Shown in pieces: positions 43,550 to 51,775 of a stretch of 64,000 bases of DNA (its first letter is position 1; each line of letters starts with the position of its first letter). The stretch is from Eubacteriaceae bacterium (lineage in GTDB: Bacteria > Bacillota > Clostridia > Peptostreptococcales > Anaerovoracaceae): contig CABIXY010000001.1 of NCBI GenBank assembly GCA_902362805.1, forward strand, positions 124,001 through 188,000. Reading direction: 5' to 3'. Both the position numbers and the translations under genes were made by a program. The notes below the pieces were generated by a model that was given only the letters and a program-made list of their open reading frames with translations, was not told the DNA's origin and searched no databases.

Positions 43550-45305
43550 AATCAACAGACGATTTAACGAAAAAGAGCTGCCTGATATGAAAACCATCAA
43601 GGCGGATGCGAAGAAAATTGCATCGGATATTACAATCGGTGAAACCCTTTTCATGAAGAAATACGGCGTCAGATCAGAGGCTGAATATAAGCGTAACATG
43701 ATGGATGCTGGGAAAATCATGAAACACAGTGTCATCGGTTGGAATTCATGGAGCGTAACTGAGGACGGCATTCGAAAGGTATATGACTCGCTGGTTGAAG
43801 CTGGTTCTTCTATCGACCGTCTCGGCATCTGTTGTGACTGGATCATGGGTGTTCCGGAAGAATATAGAAACCGATTTCAGGCCAGCGGCAGTCTGATCTT
43901 TCACTCACAAGAGGAATGGAATGCCATCGGTCAGGTCGTTCCGGTAAATCCTCATCTGGGCGATCACATGATCGGTTCTTTGAACAGCGTAGAAAATGTT
44001 ACCAATGGATTGACTGCCGGGGTGACCACCATCGGAAACCTGGCACAGTATTTTACTTACGAATATCCGGGTCTTGATATGGAAGGCTATCGGACAGAAG
44101 ATTATGTCAAAGCAATGGCCATCATGGGAGAATTCAAGGAGAGAGGCGTATGTATGCACTGCAACTTGGATGACGGATACGGCGCCCAGTTCCATGATGT
44201 TGCCAACCTTCTGGGATGGGCAAAGCTGGAAAGATATATTGCAGAAGACCTGATGGGCGGCAGAGTTGCCCACTGTTATGGAAATCTGTTCAGCGACTCC
44301 ATGCTCAGGGTGGTCTTCAACCGGGCAATCAGCATGATTGACAAGTATCATACGCCGGGGACTTTTGTCAACGGCAACACCATCGACTACGGCTCCAGCT
44401 TGCCAAGAAACTATGCGGCGCTGACTTCTTATGCTATCGCTGACGTTGCCTGCCAGCTGACCTATCCTAGCGGTTATGCCGTAGCACCGGTTCCATATAC
44501 TGAGGCGATCAGAATTCCGGCTCCGGAAGAAATCGTAGAAGCACAGTTAAGTATGGACATGGTCATCGAGAAAGCGCCGTATTATGCCAGATATATGGAC
44601 TGGGACAAGATCAATGCAGATGCAGAACTACTTGTGACGGGAGCCAACGTCTTCTTTGAGAGAGTCATGAATGCGTTAGATGATCTGGGAGTGGATACCA
44701 GCCATGCAGGCGAAATCGCGGCTGTGCTCAAAGCCATCGGACCAGAGCAGCTGGAGGTTGCTTTTGGTGCAGGCGGCAGAGAAAAAGAAGCTATGAGAGG
44801 CAGAGTGCCAATCAGACCGACCAGCATCGTGCAGACGATCCAAAAAATTGAAAATGATGCTTTGGCAAAACAGAAGTTTGAAAATGAAGGACCGCTGCAG
44901 GGCGTCAACGTCGTTGTCGGCTCTACTGACGTTCATGAGTTCGGCAAAGAGGTCATCAGAAATGTACTTCGCAAGGCAGGAGCTACTGTGTTTGATCTGG
45001 GTACATCCGTATCAATTTCTGAAATCGCTGATACGTTGGTAGAGACAGGCAGCAACATCGTATGTATGAGCACATACAACGGCATGGCCTATAGCTTCGG
45101 AAGAGATTTGAAAGCAGCACTGGCAGACGCAGGCCTGACCGATACCCATGTGCTGATGGGCGGCAGACTGAACGAAGCCATGGATGGCAGCGATGTTCCG
45201 ATTGACGTTACAGATAAACTGATCAAGATGGGCATCAACGCCGATAATAATATCGACACGATCGTTGGTACAGTCGGTTCCTATAGTGGAATCAGTTTAC
45301 AATAA
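43539..45305 (+). CDS. Fused B12-dependent mutase (glutamate-mutase-like)
   Basis: A 588-aa single-chain mutase. Residues 1-440 resemble the TIM-barrel catalytic subunit of glutamate mutase (GlmE); an example is GGRVAHCYGNLFSDSMLRVV. Residues about 450-588 are a cobalamin-binding Rossmann domain with base-off motif STDVHEFGKEVI (H466), LMGGR and a terminal GTVGSYSG. In glutamate mutase these parts are separate proteins. I see no PLP-type lysine motif of OraE. It is followed by OrtA/OrtB, where OraSE would stand in ornithine clusters. The substrate is unknown, but a product usable by OrtAB is implied. RBS GGAGAAAAGA. Confidence 0.82.
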   Translation: MDIKINRRFNEKELPDMKTIKADAKKIASDITIGETLFMKKYGVRSEAEYKRNMMDAGKIMKHSVIGWNSWSVTEDGIRKVYDSLVEAGSSIDRLGICCDWIMGVPEEYRNRFQASGSLIFHSQEEWNAIGQVVPVNPHLGDHMIGSLNSVENVTNGLTAGVTTIGNLAQYFTYEYPGLDMEGYRTEDYVKAMAIMGEFKERGVCMHCNLDDGYGAQFHDVANLLGWAKLERYIAEDLMGGRVAHCYGNLFSDSMLRVVFNRAISMIDKYHTPGTFVNGNTIDYGSSLPRNYAALTSYAIADVACQLTYPSGYAVAPVPYTEAIRIPAPEEIVEAQLSMDMVIEKAPYYARYMDWDKINADAELLVTGANVFFERVMNALDDLGVDTSHAGEIAAVLKAIGPEQLEVAFGAGGREKEAMRGRVPIRPTSIVQTIQKIENDALAKQKFENEGPLQGVNVVVGSTDVHEFGKEVIRNVLRKAGATVFDLGTSVSISEIADTLVETGSNIVCMSTYNGMAYSFGRDLKAALADAGLTDTHVLMGGRLNEAMDGSDVPIDVTDKLIKMGINADNNIDTIVGTVGSYSGISLQ

Positions 45306-45328
45306 TATTTGCAAAGGAGAAAATGAGA

Positions 45329-45631
45329 ATGGCAAAGAAAGGTGACTGGGTGAGAATTCACGGGGTCGTATTAAAAGCAGAGGAAAGAACAGCAAAACTG
45401 CCTGAGGACACACAGAAGTGTGACCTGCAGCAGTGGACAAAGGGTTATCTGCAGGAGGAAAGTGCGGAAATCGGCGACGAGGTATCCGTAGAAACAGCAG
45501 TTGGCAGAATTGTAAAAGGCACTCTGTTGGAAGTGGGTCCTTATTACACCCACAGTTATGGAAAGTTCGTACCAGAAATCATAGAAATTGACAAGCAGCT
45601 GAGAGAAACAATGTTCGGAGGTGACAGATAA
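45329..45631 (+). CDS. ortA: 2-amino-4-ketopentanoate thiolase, alpha subunit
   Basis: A 100-aa protein starting MAKKGDWVRIHGVVLKAEERT, the OrtA pattern, with IGDEVSVETAVGRIVKGTLLEV and YYTHSYGKFVPE. With OrtB it cleaves 2-amino-4-ketopentanoate with CoA to acetyl-CoA and alanine. The ATG at 45329 gives the better RBS spacing (AAGGAG). Its TAA overlaps the ortB ATG by one base. This small subunit is specific to AKP thiolase, which makes the pathway call strong. Confidence 0.93.
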   Translation: MAKKGDWVRIHGVVLKAEERTAKLPEDTQKCDLQQWTKGYLQEESAEIGDEVSVETAVGRIVKGTLLEVGPYYTHSYGKFVPEIIEIDKQLRETMFGGDR

Positions 45632-47046
45632 TGACACTAGCAAAAGATTATGATTCCGTCATGGCAAGATCCAATGAAATCAATTTGAAAGCCCTGGGAA
45701 TCGACTACAGCGAATTTGAATCAGGATCAGTAGCCTTCGATTATGAAGCGCTGATGTCTTCAACAGGATATACCCTGGAGGAAGTGGCAAAAATCCAGTC
45801 TAAAACAGCGGTCGGCAATACCCCGCTGATTGAACTGAGAAACCTGACAGAACTGGCAAGAAAGTGTGCAGAACCTGGCAAAGGGGCAAGAATCTTTGCA
45901 AAGGATGAGGCAGCAAACGCTTCTGGCTCTTTCAAAGCGAGAAGAGCAGCCTGTGCAGTCGCTCATGCCAAGAAGCTGGGATACAAGGGCGTCATGGCGG
46001 CCACTTCAGGCAACTACGGTGCTGCGGTAGCATCACAGGCGGCGATGCAGGGTCTCAAATGTATCGTAGTACAGGAATGCTACGACTCAAACGGAGTAGG
46101 CCAGCCTGAAATCATCGAAAAAGCCAGAAAGTGCGAAGCATATGGCGCAGAGGTCGTGCAGCTGACAGTCGGTCCAGAACTGTTCTATTCTTTCCTCTCC
46201 ATCATGGAAGATACTGGATTTTTCAACGCTTCTCTCTATTCTCCATTCGGCATCGCCGGTGTAGAAACCCTCGGCTACGAAATTGCTGAGCAGTGCAGAG
46301 AAATGACAGGAAAGAATCCGGATATGGTCGTGTGCACAACAGCAGGCGGCGGCATGATCACGGGAACCGCAAGAGGTCTGATCAAAGCTGGCGCTACAGA
46401 TACAGAAGTGGTCGCAGCATCCATCGACTTGACAGGTCTCCACATGGCTTCAGATACACAGTTCAACAAGAAATCATGTACCACTGGACATACAGGATTT
46501 GGCGTGCCTCACGCAACTGGTCCGGATCACTCCGATACGCCGCGTTCCGCTGCAAGAATTCTGAGATATGCAGATAAATACGTCACAGTCAAACAAGGGG
46601 AAGTCATGTACATGACAGAGGCTCTTGCAAACCTGGAGGGAATTGAAAGAGGACCGGCAGGAAATACTGCATTAGCAGCAGCATTTTCTCTGGCACAGGA
46701 ACTGCCAGAGGATGCAATCGTAGTCATCAGTGAGACGGAATATACGGGCGCAGGAAAACACATCCAGCCACAGCTGTCTTTTGCAAGAGACAATGGCATT
46801 GAACTCAGATTTGGAAATCCTCGGGAAGAGGATCAGCCGGGCGAGAACATCATCTTCCCGCAGAGCCCTGCTATGATCAAACACCAGGTGGCAGATATCA
46901 ACCGCTTCAGACAGTCTATGATAAAGAAAGCATGTAAAGAAGCAGGCATTGCACCAGAGGATCTGACTCAGGCAGATATCGCATACCTTGCAGAAGAGAC
47001 AAAGACAGACGAACAGTTTGTCAAAAACACACTGGAACTGAAATAG
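45631..47046 (+). CDS. ortB: 2-amino-4-ketopentanoate thiolase, beta subunit (PLP)
   Basis: A 471-aa fold-type II PLP enzyme related to threonine synthase. The PLP lysine is in ANASGSFKARRA (K102), with TSGNYGAAVASQ and the phosphate-binding TTAGGGMITGTARG. Catalyses the thiolytic C-C cleavage of 2-amino-4-ketopentanoate with OrtA. Known from oxidative ornithine fermentation and from the HplG hydroxyproline route. The genes of the classical ornithine route (oraS, oraE, ord, orr) are not in this window, so AKP must come from the glycyl radical enzyme, the fused mutase or genes elsewhere. Confidence 0.94.
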   Translation: MTLAKDYDSVMARSNEINLKALGIDYSEFESGSVAFDYEALMSSTGYTLEEVAKIQSKTAVGNTPLIELRNLTELARKCAEPGKGARIFAKDEAANASGSFKARRAACAVAHAKKLGYKGVMAATSGNYGAAVASQAAMQGLKCIVVQECYDSNGVGQPEIIEKARKCEAYGAEVVQLTVGPELFYSFLSIMEDTGFFNASLYSPFGIAGVETLGYEIAEQCREMTGKNPDMVVCTTAGGGMITGTARGLIKAGATDTEVVAASIDLTGLHMASDTQFNKKSCTTGHTGFGVPHATGPDHSDTPRSAARILRYADKYVTVKQGEVMYMTEALANLEGIERGPAGNTALAAAFSLAQELPEDAIVVISETEYTGAGKHIQPQLSFARDNGIELRFGNPREEDQPGENIIFPQSPAMIKHQVADINRFRQSMIKKACKEAGIAPEDLTQADIAYLAEETKTDEQFVKNTLELK

Positions 47047-47057
47047 AGGTGAAAAAT

Positions 47058-47858
47058 ATGAGCAAGAAAATCGTATTCTGTGGCGGCGGCAATATGGCAG
47101 AAGGCGTCATGAGAAGCCTGATTAAAAGAGAAGTAGTAAAGTGCGAAGATATCGCCGTCAGTGAACTGAATCCGGTTCGCTGTGCGTATCTCAAAGAAAC
47201 GTACGGAGTCGATGCCATGGTAGACGCAAGTGGCGCCATGAAAGAGGCCGACATGATTATCATAGCCGTACTTCCAAAAATCGTACCAGTGGTGGCAAAG
47301 ACAATTAAGGAAGCAGCAACGGCGGAAACGGTCGTTCTGTCTATCGCAGCAGGCGTTACCATCGCATCGATGGAAGAGATGCTGGGCGCTGACAGGAAGA
47401 TTGTCCGCGTCATGCCTAACACATTGGGACAGTCGGGAAACGGACATAGTGCTGTCTGCTTAAATGACAATGTGAGCGAGGAAGAAAAGGCTTTTGCTCT
47501 CCAGGTTCTGGAGGCGCTGGGACAGACAATCGTTCTGCCTGAGAACATGTTTGGAGAATTCACAGCGTACAGCTGTTCCGGTCCGATGTGGTTGTACCAG
47601 ATGGCGGACATACTCATCGATGCAGGGGTTTATGCGGGTTTCAGCCGCAGCGATGCACGCCAGATGGTCATCAAAAACATGCTGGGCGTAGCCATGATTC
47701 TCGATGAAAGCGGCGATGAGCCGAAGTCGAGAGTCAGCGAGATGTGTTCTCCAGGCGGCGTAACTATTGAAGGCTACAAGTCCCTCGTTGACGAAGGATT
47801 TGCTTCTGCTGTCATGACATCTGTTGATAAAGCAGTAAAAAAAGCGAATGCAATTTAG
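47058..47858 (+). CDS. Divergent pyrroline-5-carboxylate reductase family protein
   Basis: A 266-aa protein with the ProC N-terminal dinucleotide motif IVFCGGGNMAEGVM, then VRVMPNTLGQSG and YSCSGPMWLYQMADILIDAG. The C-terminal signature, normally HPxxLKDxVcSPGGTT, is altered to EPKSRVSEMCSPGGVTIEG. GAGGTGAAAAAT precedes the ATG at 47058. It is the last gene of the B12-mutase operon. The changes suggest a substrate other than P5C, perhaps another cyclic imine or an AKP-related ketimine; housekeeping proline synthesis is less likely. Confidence 0.85.
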   Translation: MSKKIVFCGGGNMAEGVMRSLIKREVVKCEDIAVSELNPVRCAYLKETYGVDAMVDASGAMKEADMIIIAVLPKIVPVVAKTIKEAATAETVVLSIAAGVTIASMEEMLGADRKIVRVMPNTLGQSGNGHSAVCLNDNVSEEEKAFALQVLEALGQTIVLPENMFGEFTAYSCSGPMWLYQMADILIDAGVYAGFSRSDARQMVIKNMLGVAMILDESGDEPKSRVSEMCSPGGVTIEGYKSLVDEGFASAVMTSVDKAVKKANAI

Positions 47859-47872
47859 TAAATAATCAATCA

Positions 47873-47920
47873 GATCCGGCGCAAATACGTTGTTTTGAAC
47901 GCAAGTGTGCCGGATCTTTG
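47873..47920 (+). terminator. Intrinsic terminator of the mutase operon
   Basis: 11-bp stem GATCCGGCGCA / TGTGCCGGATC (one wobble) followed by TTTGCTTT, 15 bases after the ProC-like stop. Confidence 0.75.
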
Positions 47921-48016
47921 CTTTCATAGGAGCATTTTGATGGAGAAATCCGGGGCGGAGGGTGCTTGAAATTGCCCTGCGCCGGATGACAATGAATAAA
48001 GAAAAAGGAAGGAATC

Positions 48017-48976
48017 ATGACAATACAGAAAACACCAGTTGTCGCTGCGCTAGCACTGTTTTGCTGCGTTTTATGGGGAAGTGCGTTTCCATGCATCAAA
48101 ATCGGCTATGAATGGTTTGCCATTGAAGGGGCTGGAAGCCAGATGCTCTTTGCTGGCTGTCGATTTTTTTGCGCAGGCGTGATGACCTTTTTGCTGTTCA
48201 GCTTAAAGGAAAGAAAACTCCTGACAATAAAAAAATCATCCATCCCTGCCGTCTTCGGACAAGGCGTACTGCAGACGACCATACAATACTTTTTCTTTTA
48301 TCTGGGCCTTGCAAATACTACGGGAGCCAAGGGATCGATTATCACCGCATCAAATGCATTTTTTTCCATCATCATCGCCCACTTTCTCATGAAAGAGGAG
48401 CGCTTTACTTGGAAAAAGGCAATAGGATGCATCGTCGGTTTTGCTGGTGTGGTTGTGGTAAACCTCACACCTGGAGCCTGGAGCAGCGGTTTTGCATGGA
48501 ATGGCGAGGGTTTTGTTCTGTTATGCGCGATCGCTTATGGGGCGAGTTCTGTGACTACAAAGCTTCTTTCAAAGCGGGAGAGGCCGGAATCCATTACCGC
48601 CTATCAGTTAATGATCGGCGGTGCGATTCTGATAATCATGGGATACCTGGCATCAGGTACGATAGGCAGCTTTACAATAAAATCGGCGATCCTGTTTTTT
48701 TACCTGGCTTTTTTATCGACCCTTTCCTTTACTATTTGGGCAATCCTGCTGAAATATAACCCTGTCAGCAAAGTAGCGCCCTTTGGTTTCACCATACCCG
48801 TGTTTGGAACTGCCCTTTCGGGACTTCTGCTTCACGAAGAAATCCTGACATGGAATAACCTGGCGGCCCTCGTGCTCGTCAGCTGCGGCATCATATGGGT
48901 CAACTTAGAACTACCGAAAAAAAGAGGCAGAGGAGGAAATGAAAATGACAAAAGACCAGTTCTACGAAAAACTTGA
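48017..48976 (+). CDS. DMT superfamily (EamA) transporter
   Basis: A 319-aa protein with about ten membrane segments in two EamA repeats: AALALFCCVLWGSAFPCIKIG at the start and GFVLLCAIAYGASSVTTKLL opening the second half. TTGAKGSIITASNAFFSIIIAH is a typical phrase. RBS AAAGGAAGGAATC. The C-terminal charged tail (KKRGRGGNEND) overlaps the TPR gene by 32 bases. Family members export amino acids and other metabolites; the substrate is unknown. Confidence 0.9.
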   Translation: MTIQKTPVVAALALFCCVLWGSAFPCIKIGYEWFAIEGAGSQMLFAGCRFFCAGVMTFLLFSLKERKLLTIKKSSIPAVFGQGVLQTTIQYFFFYLGLANTTGAKGSIITASNAFFSIIIAHFLMKEERFTWKKAIGCIVGFAGVVVVNLTPGAWSSGFAWNGEGFVLLCAIAYGASSVTTKLLSKRERPESITAYQLMIGGAILIIMGYLASGTIGSFTIKSAILFFYLAFLSTLSFTIWAILLKYNPVSKVAPFGFTIPVFGTALSGLLLHEEILTWNNLAALVLVSCGIIWVNLELPKKRGRGGNENDKRPVLRKT

Positions 48977-49805
48977 CAGCAGGTTTGACGCGCGGCAGCA
49001 CCCGGAAGAAATTATGAGATGGCTGAAAGACGTGTACGAACAAAGCCAGGGTGGTGGAGACGTACATATTGCCTGTACCAGTGAGCTGGCAGCATTTTGC
49101 CGCAGCATCAGCGAGTATCAGGATTCTGTCAAGTATTACGAAGAGGTTTTGGAGGCTTTGCGGCCGACCTTTGGTGAATCGTCTTTTGAATATGCGGTAA
49201 CCGTAAATAATCTGGCCGGCACTTATAGACAGATGGGAAAAATGCAGCACTCTGAGGAACTCTTCTTAAAGGCAAAAAAACTTTTCGAGAATTGTAATGG
49301 GGAAAAGCATTTTCTCTACGCCTCTGTCCTCAACAACCTGGGCTTGCTGTGCATGGATACGCAGCGGGAGGAAGAGGGTCTGGAACTGATGGAGCAGTCC
49401 ATGGCAATTCTGGAAGAACTGGGCGGACATGAGGAGGATGTAGCTACAGGACTTTTGAATCAGGCGTATTACTATGCGGGGAAAGCGCAGGACGAGAAGG
49501 CGATGTCTCTCTTGATGAAATCGATCAGATTGTTTACCTCCCTTGCCTATGAGAACCCTCATGTGATTTCCGCTAAAATGTTATATGGCCAGCTTTTATC
49601 TCGTTCAGGCAACGAAAAAGAGGCAACAGAGTGCCTGCTTTTGGTGTTGGAGGAGATTCGAGCAGTTTTTGGAAAAAACAAAGACTACTGTACAACACTG
49701 CAGATTTTGGCAAGGATTTGCAGAAAGTATGGTAGAATTGAAGAGGCACAAGGTTATGAGGATGAGGCATATCATCTCCTTGACCAGATGCAGGAAAGCA
49801 ATTGA
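48945..49805 (+). CDS. Tetratricopeptide repeat protein
   Basis: A 286-aa all-helical protein with about five TPRs from residue 45 (DSVKYYEEVLEALRPTFGES, AVTVNNLAGTYRQMGKMQHS, ASVLNNLGLLCMDTQREEEG, ATGLLNQAYYYAGKAQDEKA, AKMLYGQLLSRSGNEKEATE). GAGGAGG gives better spacing to the ATG at 48945 than to 48939. It leads a three-gene set with DUF4037 and DUF4125 proteins, which recurs in gut Firmicutes as far as I recall. It is probably a scaffold or regulatory partner of these. Confidence 0.85.
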   Translation: MTKDQFYEKLDSRFDARQHPEEIMRWLKDVYEQSQGGGDVHIACTSELAAFCRSISEYQDSVKYYEEVLEALRPTFGESSFEYAVTVNNLAGTYRQMGKMQHSEELFLKAKKLFENCNGEKHFLYASVLNNLGLLCMDTQREEEGLELMEQSMAILEELGGHEEDVATGLLNQAYYYAGKAQDEKAMSLLMKSIRLFTSLAYENPHVISAKMLYGQLLSRSGNEKEATECLLLVLEEIRAVFGKNKDYCTTLQILARICRKYGRIEEAQGYEDEAYHLLDQMQESN

Positions 49806-49832
49806 TAGGAGGGGAAAAGCACGGATAAAGGA

Positions 49833-50747
49833 ATGGATTTGGCCAGAGGATATTACCTGGAATTTGGCAGACCGATGCTGGAAAAGAATTTCCCCCAGTA
49901 TGTATCGCGGATTGCCTGCGGGTTTGCAGGCGAAGGCTCCGATGCTTTCGGTTTTGATGATCGGCTGTCCCGTGACCATGACTTTGGACCGGGTTTCTGT
50001 CTCTGGCTCACTGATGAGGATGCGGAGAAAATCGGGCCTGCTCTGCAGGAAGCATATCAAGGGCTGCCAGAAACTTTTCAAGGCATTGGGAGAAAAACCG
50101 ATGAAGGCATGGCCTCTGGAAGAACAGGCGTCATACGGATATCGGACTTTTATGCCAAATATACTGGTATGCCGCAAGGGCCTTCTACATTGAGCCAGTG
50201 GCTGCTGGTTCCAGAGCAGTTTCTGGCGACAGCTACAAATGGCTGCGTCTTTGCCGACCCTCTGGGAGTCTTTATGAAGATCAGAGAGCGATTACTGGCG
50301 TTTTATCCAGAGGACGTTAGAATTAAGAAATTGTCCTGCAATTGTCACAAGATGGGGCAGGCAGGACAATACAACTATCCACGTCTTCTGCAGAGAGGGG
50401 ATTTTGTGGCAGCGATGCTGGCGTTGTCAGAGTTTACAGAGGCAGCCATGAAAGCCGTATATATGTTAAACAAACGATATGCTCCATATTATAAGTGGAC
50501 ATTCAGAGGTCTGGCAGACCTGCCCAAACGAAGGGAAATCGCACCGCTTCTTTCCAGGCTCTGTAAAGACCCGTGTCGGGAGGAAAACGTGCAGGTGATT
50601 GAAATGATTTGTATTGCAATCAGAGAAGAATTGATGGAACAAAAGCTTACAAAGACGAAGAGCGACTTTCTCTGTGATCAGAGTTTCAGCTTGATTGCGG
50701 AGATCAAGGATCCAGCCATAGCCGGGCTGCCACTGACTGTAGGCTGA
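49833..50747 (+). CDS. DUF4037 nucleotidyltransferase-fold protein
   Basis: A 304-aa protein. The N-terminal GFAGEGSDAFGFDDRLSRDHDF has the GS-x(n)-DxD pattern of a nucleotidyltransferase fold and is the DUF4037 hallmark; the C-terminal half is helical. The ATG at 49833 is used here, but its RBS (AAAGGA directly before the ATG) is poorly spaced. A well-spaced AGGAGGGGAAAAGC precedes an in-frame ACG at 49821, which would add four residues. It is flanked by the TPR and DUF4125 genes. Activity unknown. Confidence 0.85.
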   Translation: MDLARGYYLEFGRPMLEKNFPQYVSRIACGFAGEGSDAFGFDDRLSRDHDFGPGFCLWLTDEDAEKIGPALQEAYQGLPETFQGIGRKTDEGMASGRTGVIRISDFYAKYTGMPQGPSTLSQWLLVPEQFLATATNGCVFADPLGVFMKIRERLLAFYPEDVRIKKLSCNCHKMGQAGQYNYPRLLQRGDFVAAMLALSEFTEAAMKAVYMLNKRYAPYYKWTFRGLADLPKRREIAPLLSRLCKDPCREENVQVIEMICIAIREELMEQKLTKTKSDFLCDQSFSLIAEIKDPAIAGLPLTVG

Positions 50748-50765
50748 GGAAAGAAAGGAAAGCCC

Positions 50766-51374
50766 ATGGATATCATAGAGAAAATTATTGAAATAGAGTA
50801 CAGGATGTTTGACAAAGTCAATGAGGGAGGAGCCAGAGCTTCTTGCCAGGACGACAAAGAAACTTTTTACGCCATGCGCAGGTGCCAGTTCACCGCTTGG
50901 AATGAGGCCATGCGTGAATCCTATCTTGAAGATCTGATCTGCGCTGAGGAGGCCGGTTTTAATCTGGTGACAGAGAAATATGCCCGTATGATGAAATACA
51001 CGGCGCCGGCAGAATATGCGCAGATTGAAGGGCTGCTCAGGCCGGTGACTGCAGAAAAGGAAGAACTGGTGAATCAGATTCACGCTATTTCCATGGAGTG
51101 GAGCCGCCAGCTGCACAGGCAATACCCCCATATTGCTTCTGGCGGACGCAGTCTGGATGACGATGAGACCTCTCAGTTTGGCGGTACATCGATTTCTACG
51201 TACCTTAGGGGAGAACTGCTCACCTATTCGGAAAACACGCTGAGCGCTTATCTCGCGTGGCAGAAGGTGTTACTTGAAAAAGGTGAAAACATGGATCAGG
51301 CAATTTTAGAGGCGACCGTGAAGCTCTATGGATTTGCCTCTCTAGCAGAGGCTGAAAGCTATCACAGACAGTAG
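50766..51374 (+). CDS. DUF4125 family protein
   Basis: A 202-aa helical protein matching DUF4125: IIEIEYRMFDKVNEGG and RASCQDDKETFYAMRRCQF near the N-terminus, then AEEAGFNLVTEKYARMMKYT. RBS GAAAGGAAAGCCC. It ends the TPR - DUF4037 - DUF4125 set. No biochemical function is known to me; conserved linkage suggests a common system. Confidence 0.87.
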   Translation: MDIIEKIIEIEYRMFDKVNEGGARASCQDDKETFYAMRRCQFTAWNEAMRESYLEDLICAEEAGFNLVTEKYARMMKYTAPAEYAQIEGLLRPVTAEKEELVNQIHAISMEWSRQLHRQYPHIASGGRSLDDDETSQFGGTSISTYLRGELLTYSENTLSAYLAWQKVLLEKGENMDQAILEATVKLYGFASLAEAESYHRQ

Positions 51375-51490
51375 ATTGTTCCAATTTGTCAACCTGATGT
51401 GAAGATTTATCCAATACAAAAACAAAGAGGGATAAAGTATAATTAACGATAACGAAATATTCTAATTTTTTTAGAAAAGGAGGAGACGAA

Positions 51491-51775
51491 ATGTTTCATT
51501 TACATGTATTTTATACAGCAAAGGATCAGGAAACTTTGAACCGGTTTTACGATGAGGTCAAAAAGGCTGGCATCATTGAAGCCACCCACGAGGAAGAGGG
51601 TAACATTCGATACGAATATTATTTCTCGGCAGAGCGCGACAACGAAATACTCATCGTGGAGCAATGGCAGGACAGAGCGTCCCAAGAATATCATGATACA
51701 CTGCCCCATCTTGTCAAGCTCGGTGAAATAAAAGCAAAGTATGAAATTGAGACGGTAATAGAAGAGGTCAGATGA
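51491..51775 (+). CDS. Antibiotic-biosynthesis-monooxygenase-fold protein
   Basis: A 94-aa ferredoxin-like-fold (ABM / YgiN) protein: HLHVFYTAKDQETLNRFYDE, then YEYYFSAERDNEILIVEQWQDRASQEYHDTLP. RBS AGGAGGAGACGAA and a TATAAT box at 51438-51443. Its stop overlaps the NhaC start (ATGA), so the two are coupled. Members are heme or quinol monooxygenases or small dimeric binding proteins; a role in an anaerobe is unclear. Confidence 0.85.
   Translation: MFHLHVFYTAKDQETLNRFYDEVKKAGIIEATHEEEGNIRYEYYFSAERDNEILIVEQWQDRASQEYHDTLPHLVKLGEIKAKYEIETVIEEVR

Noticed and set aside
42146..47046. Classical ornithine degradation cluster
   Set aside because: OrtAB and MutL are present, but no OraS, OraE, Ord or ornithine racemase is seen, and the mutase lacks a recognisable PLP-lysine motif.
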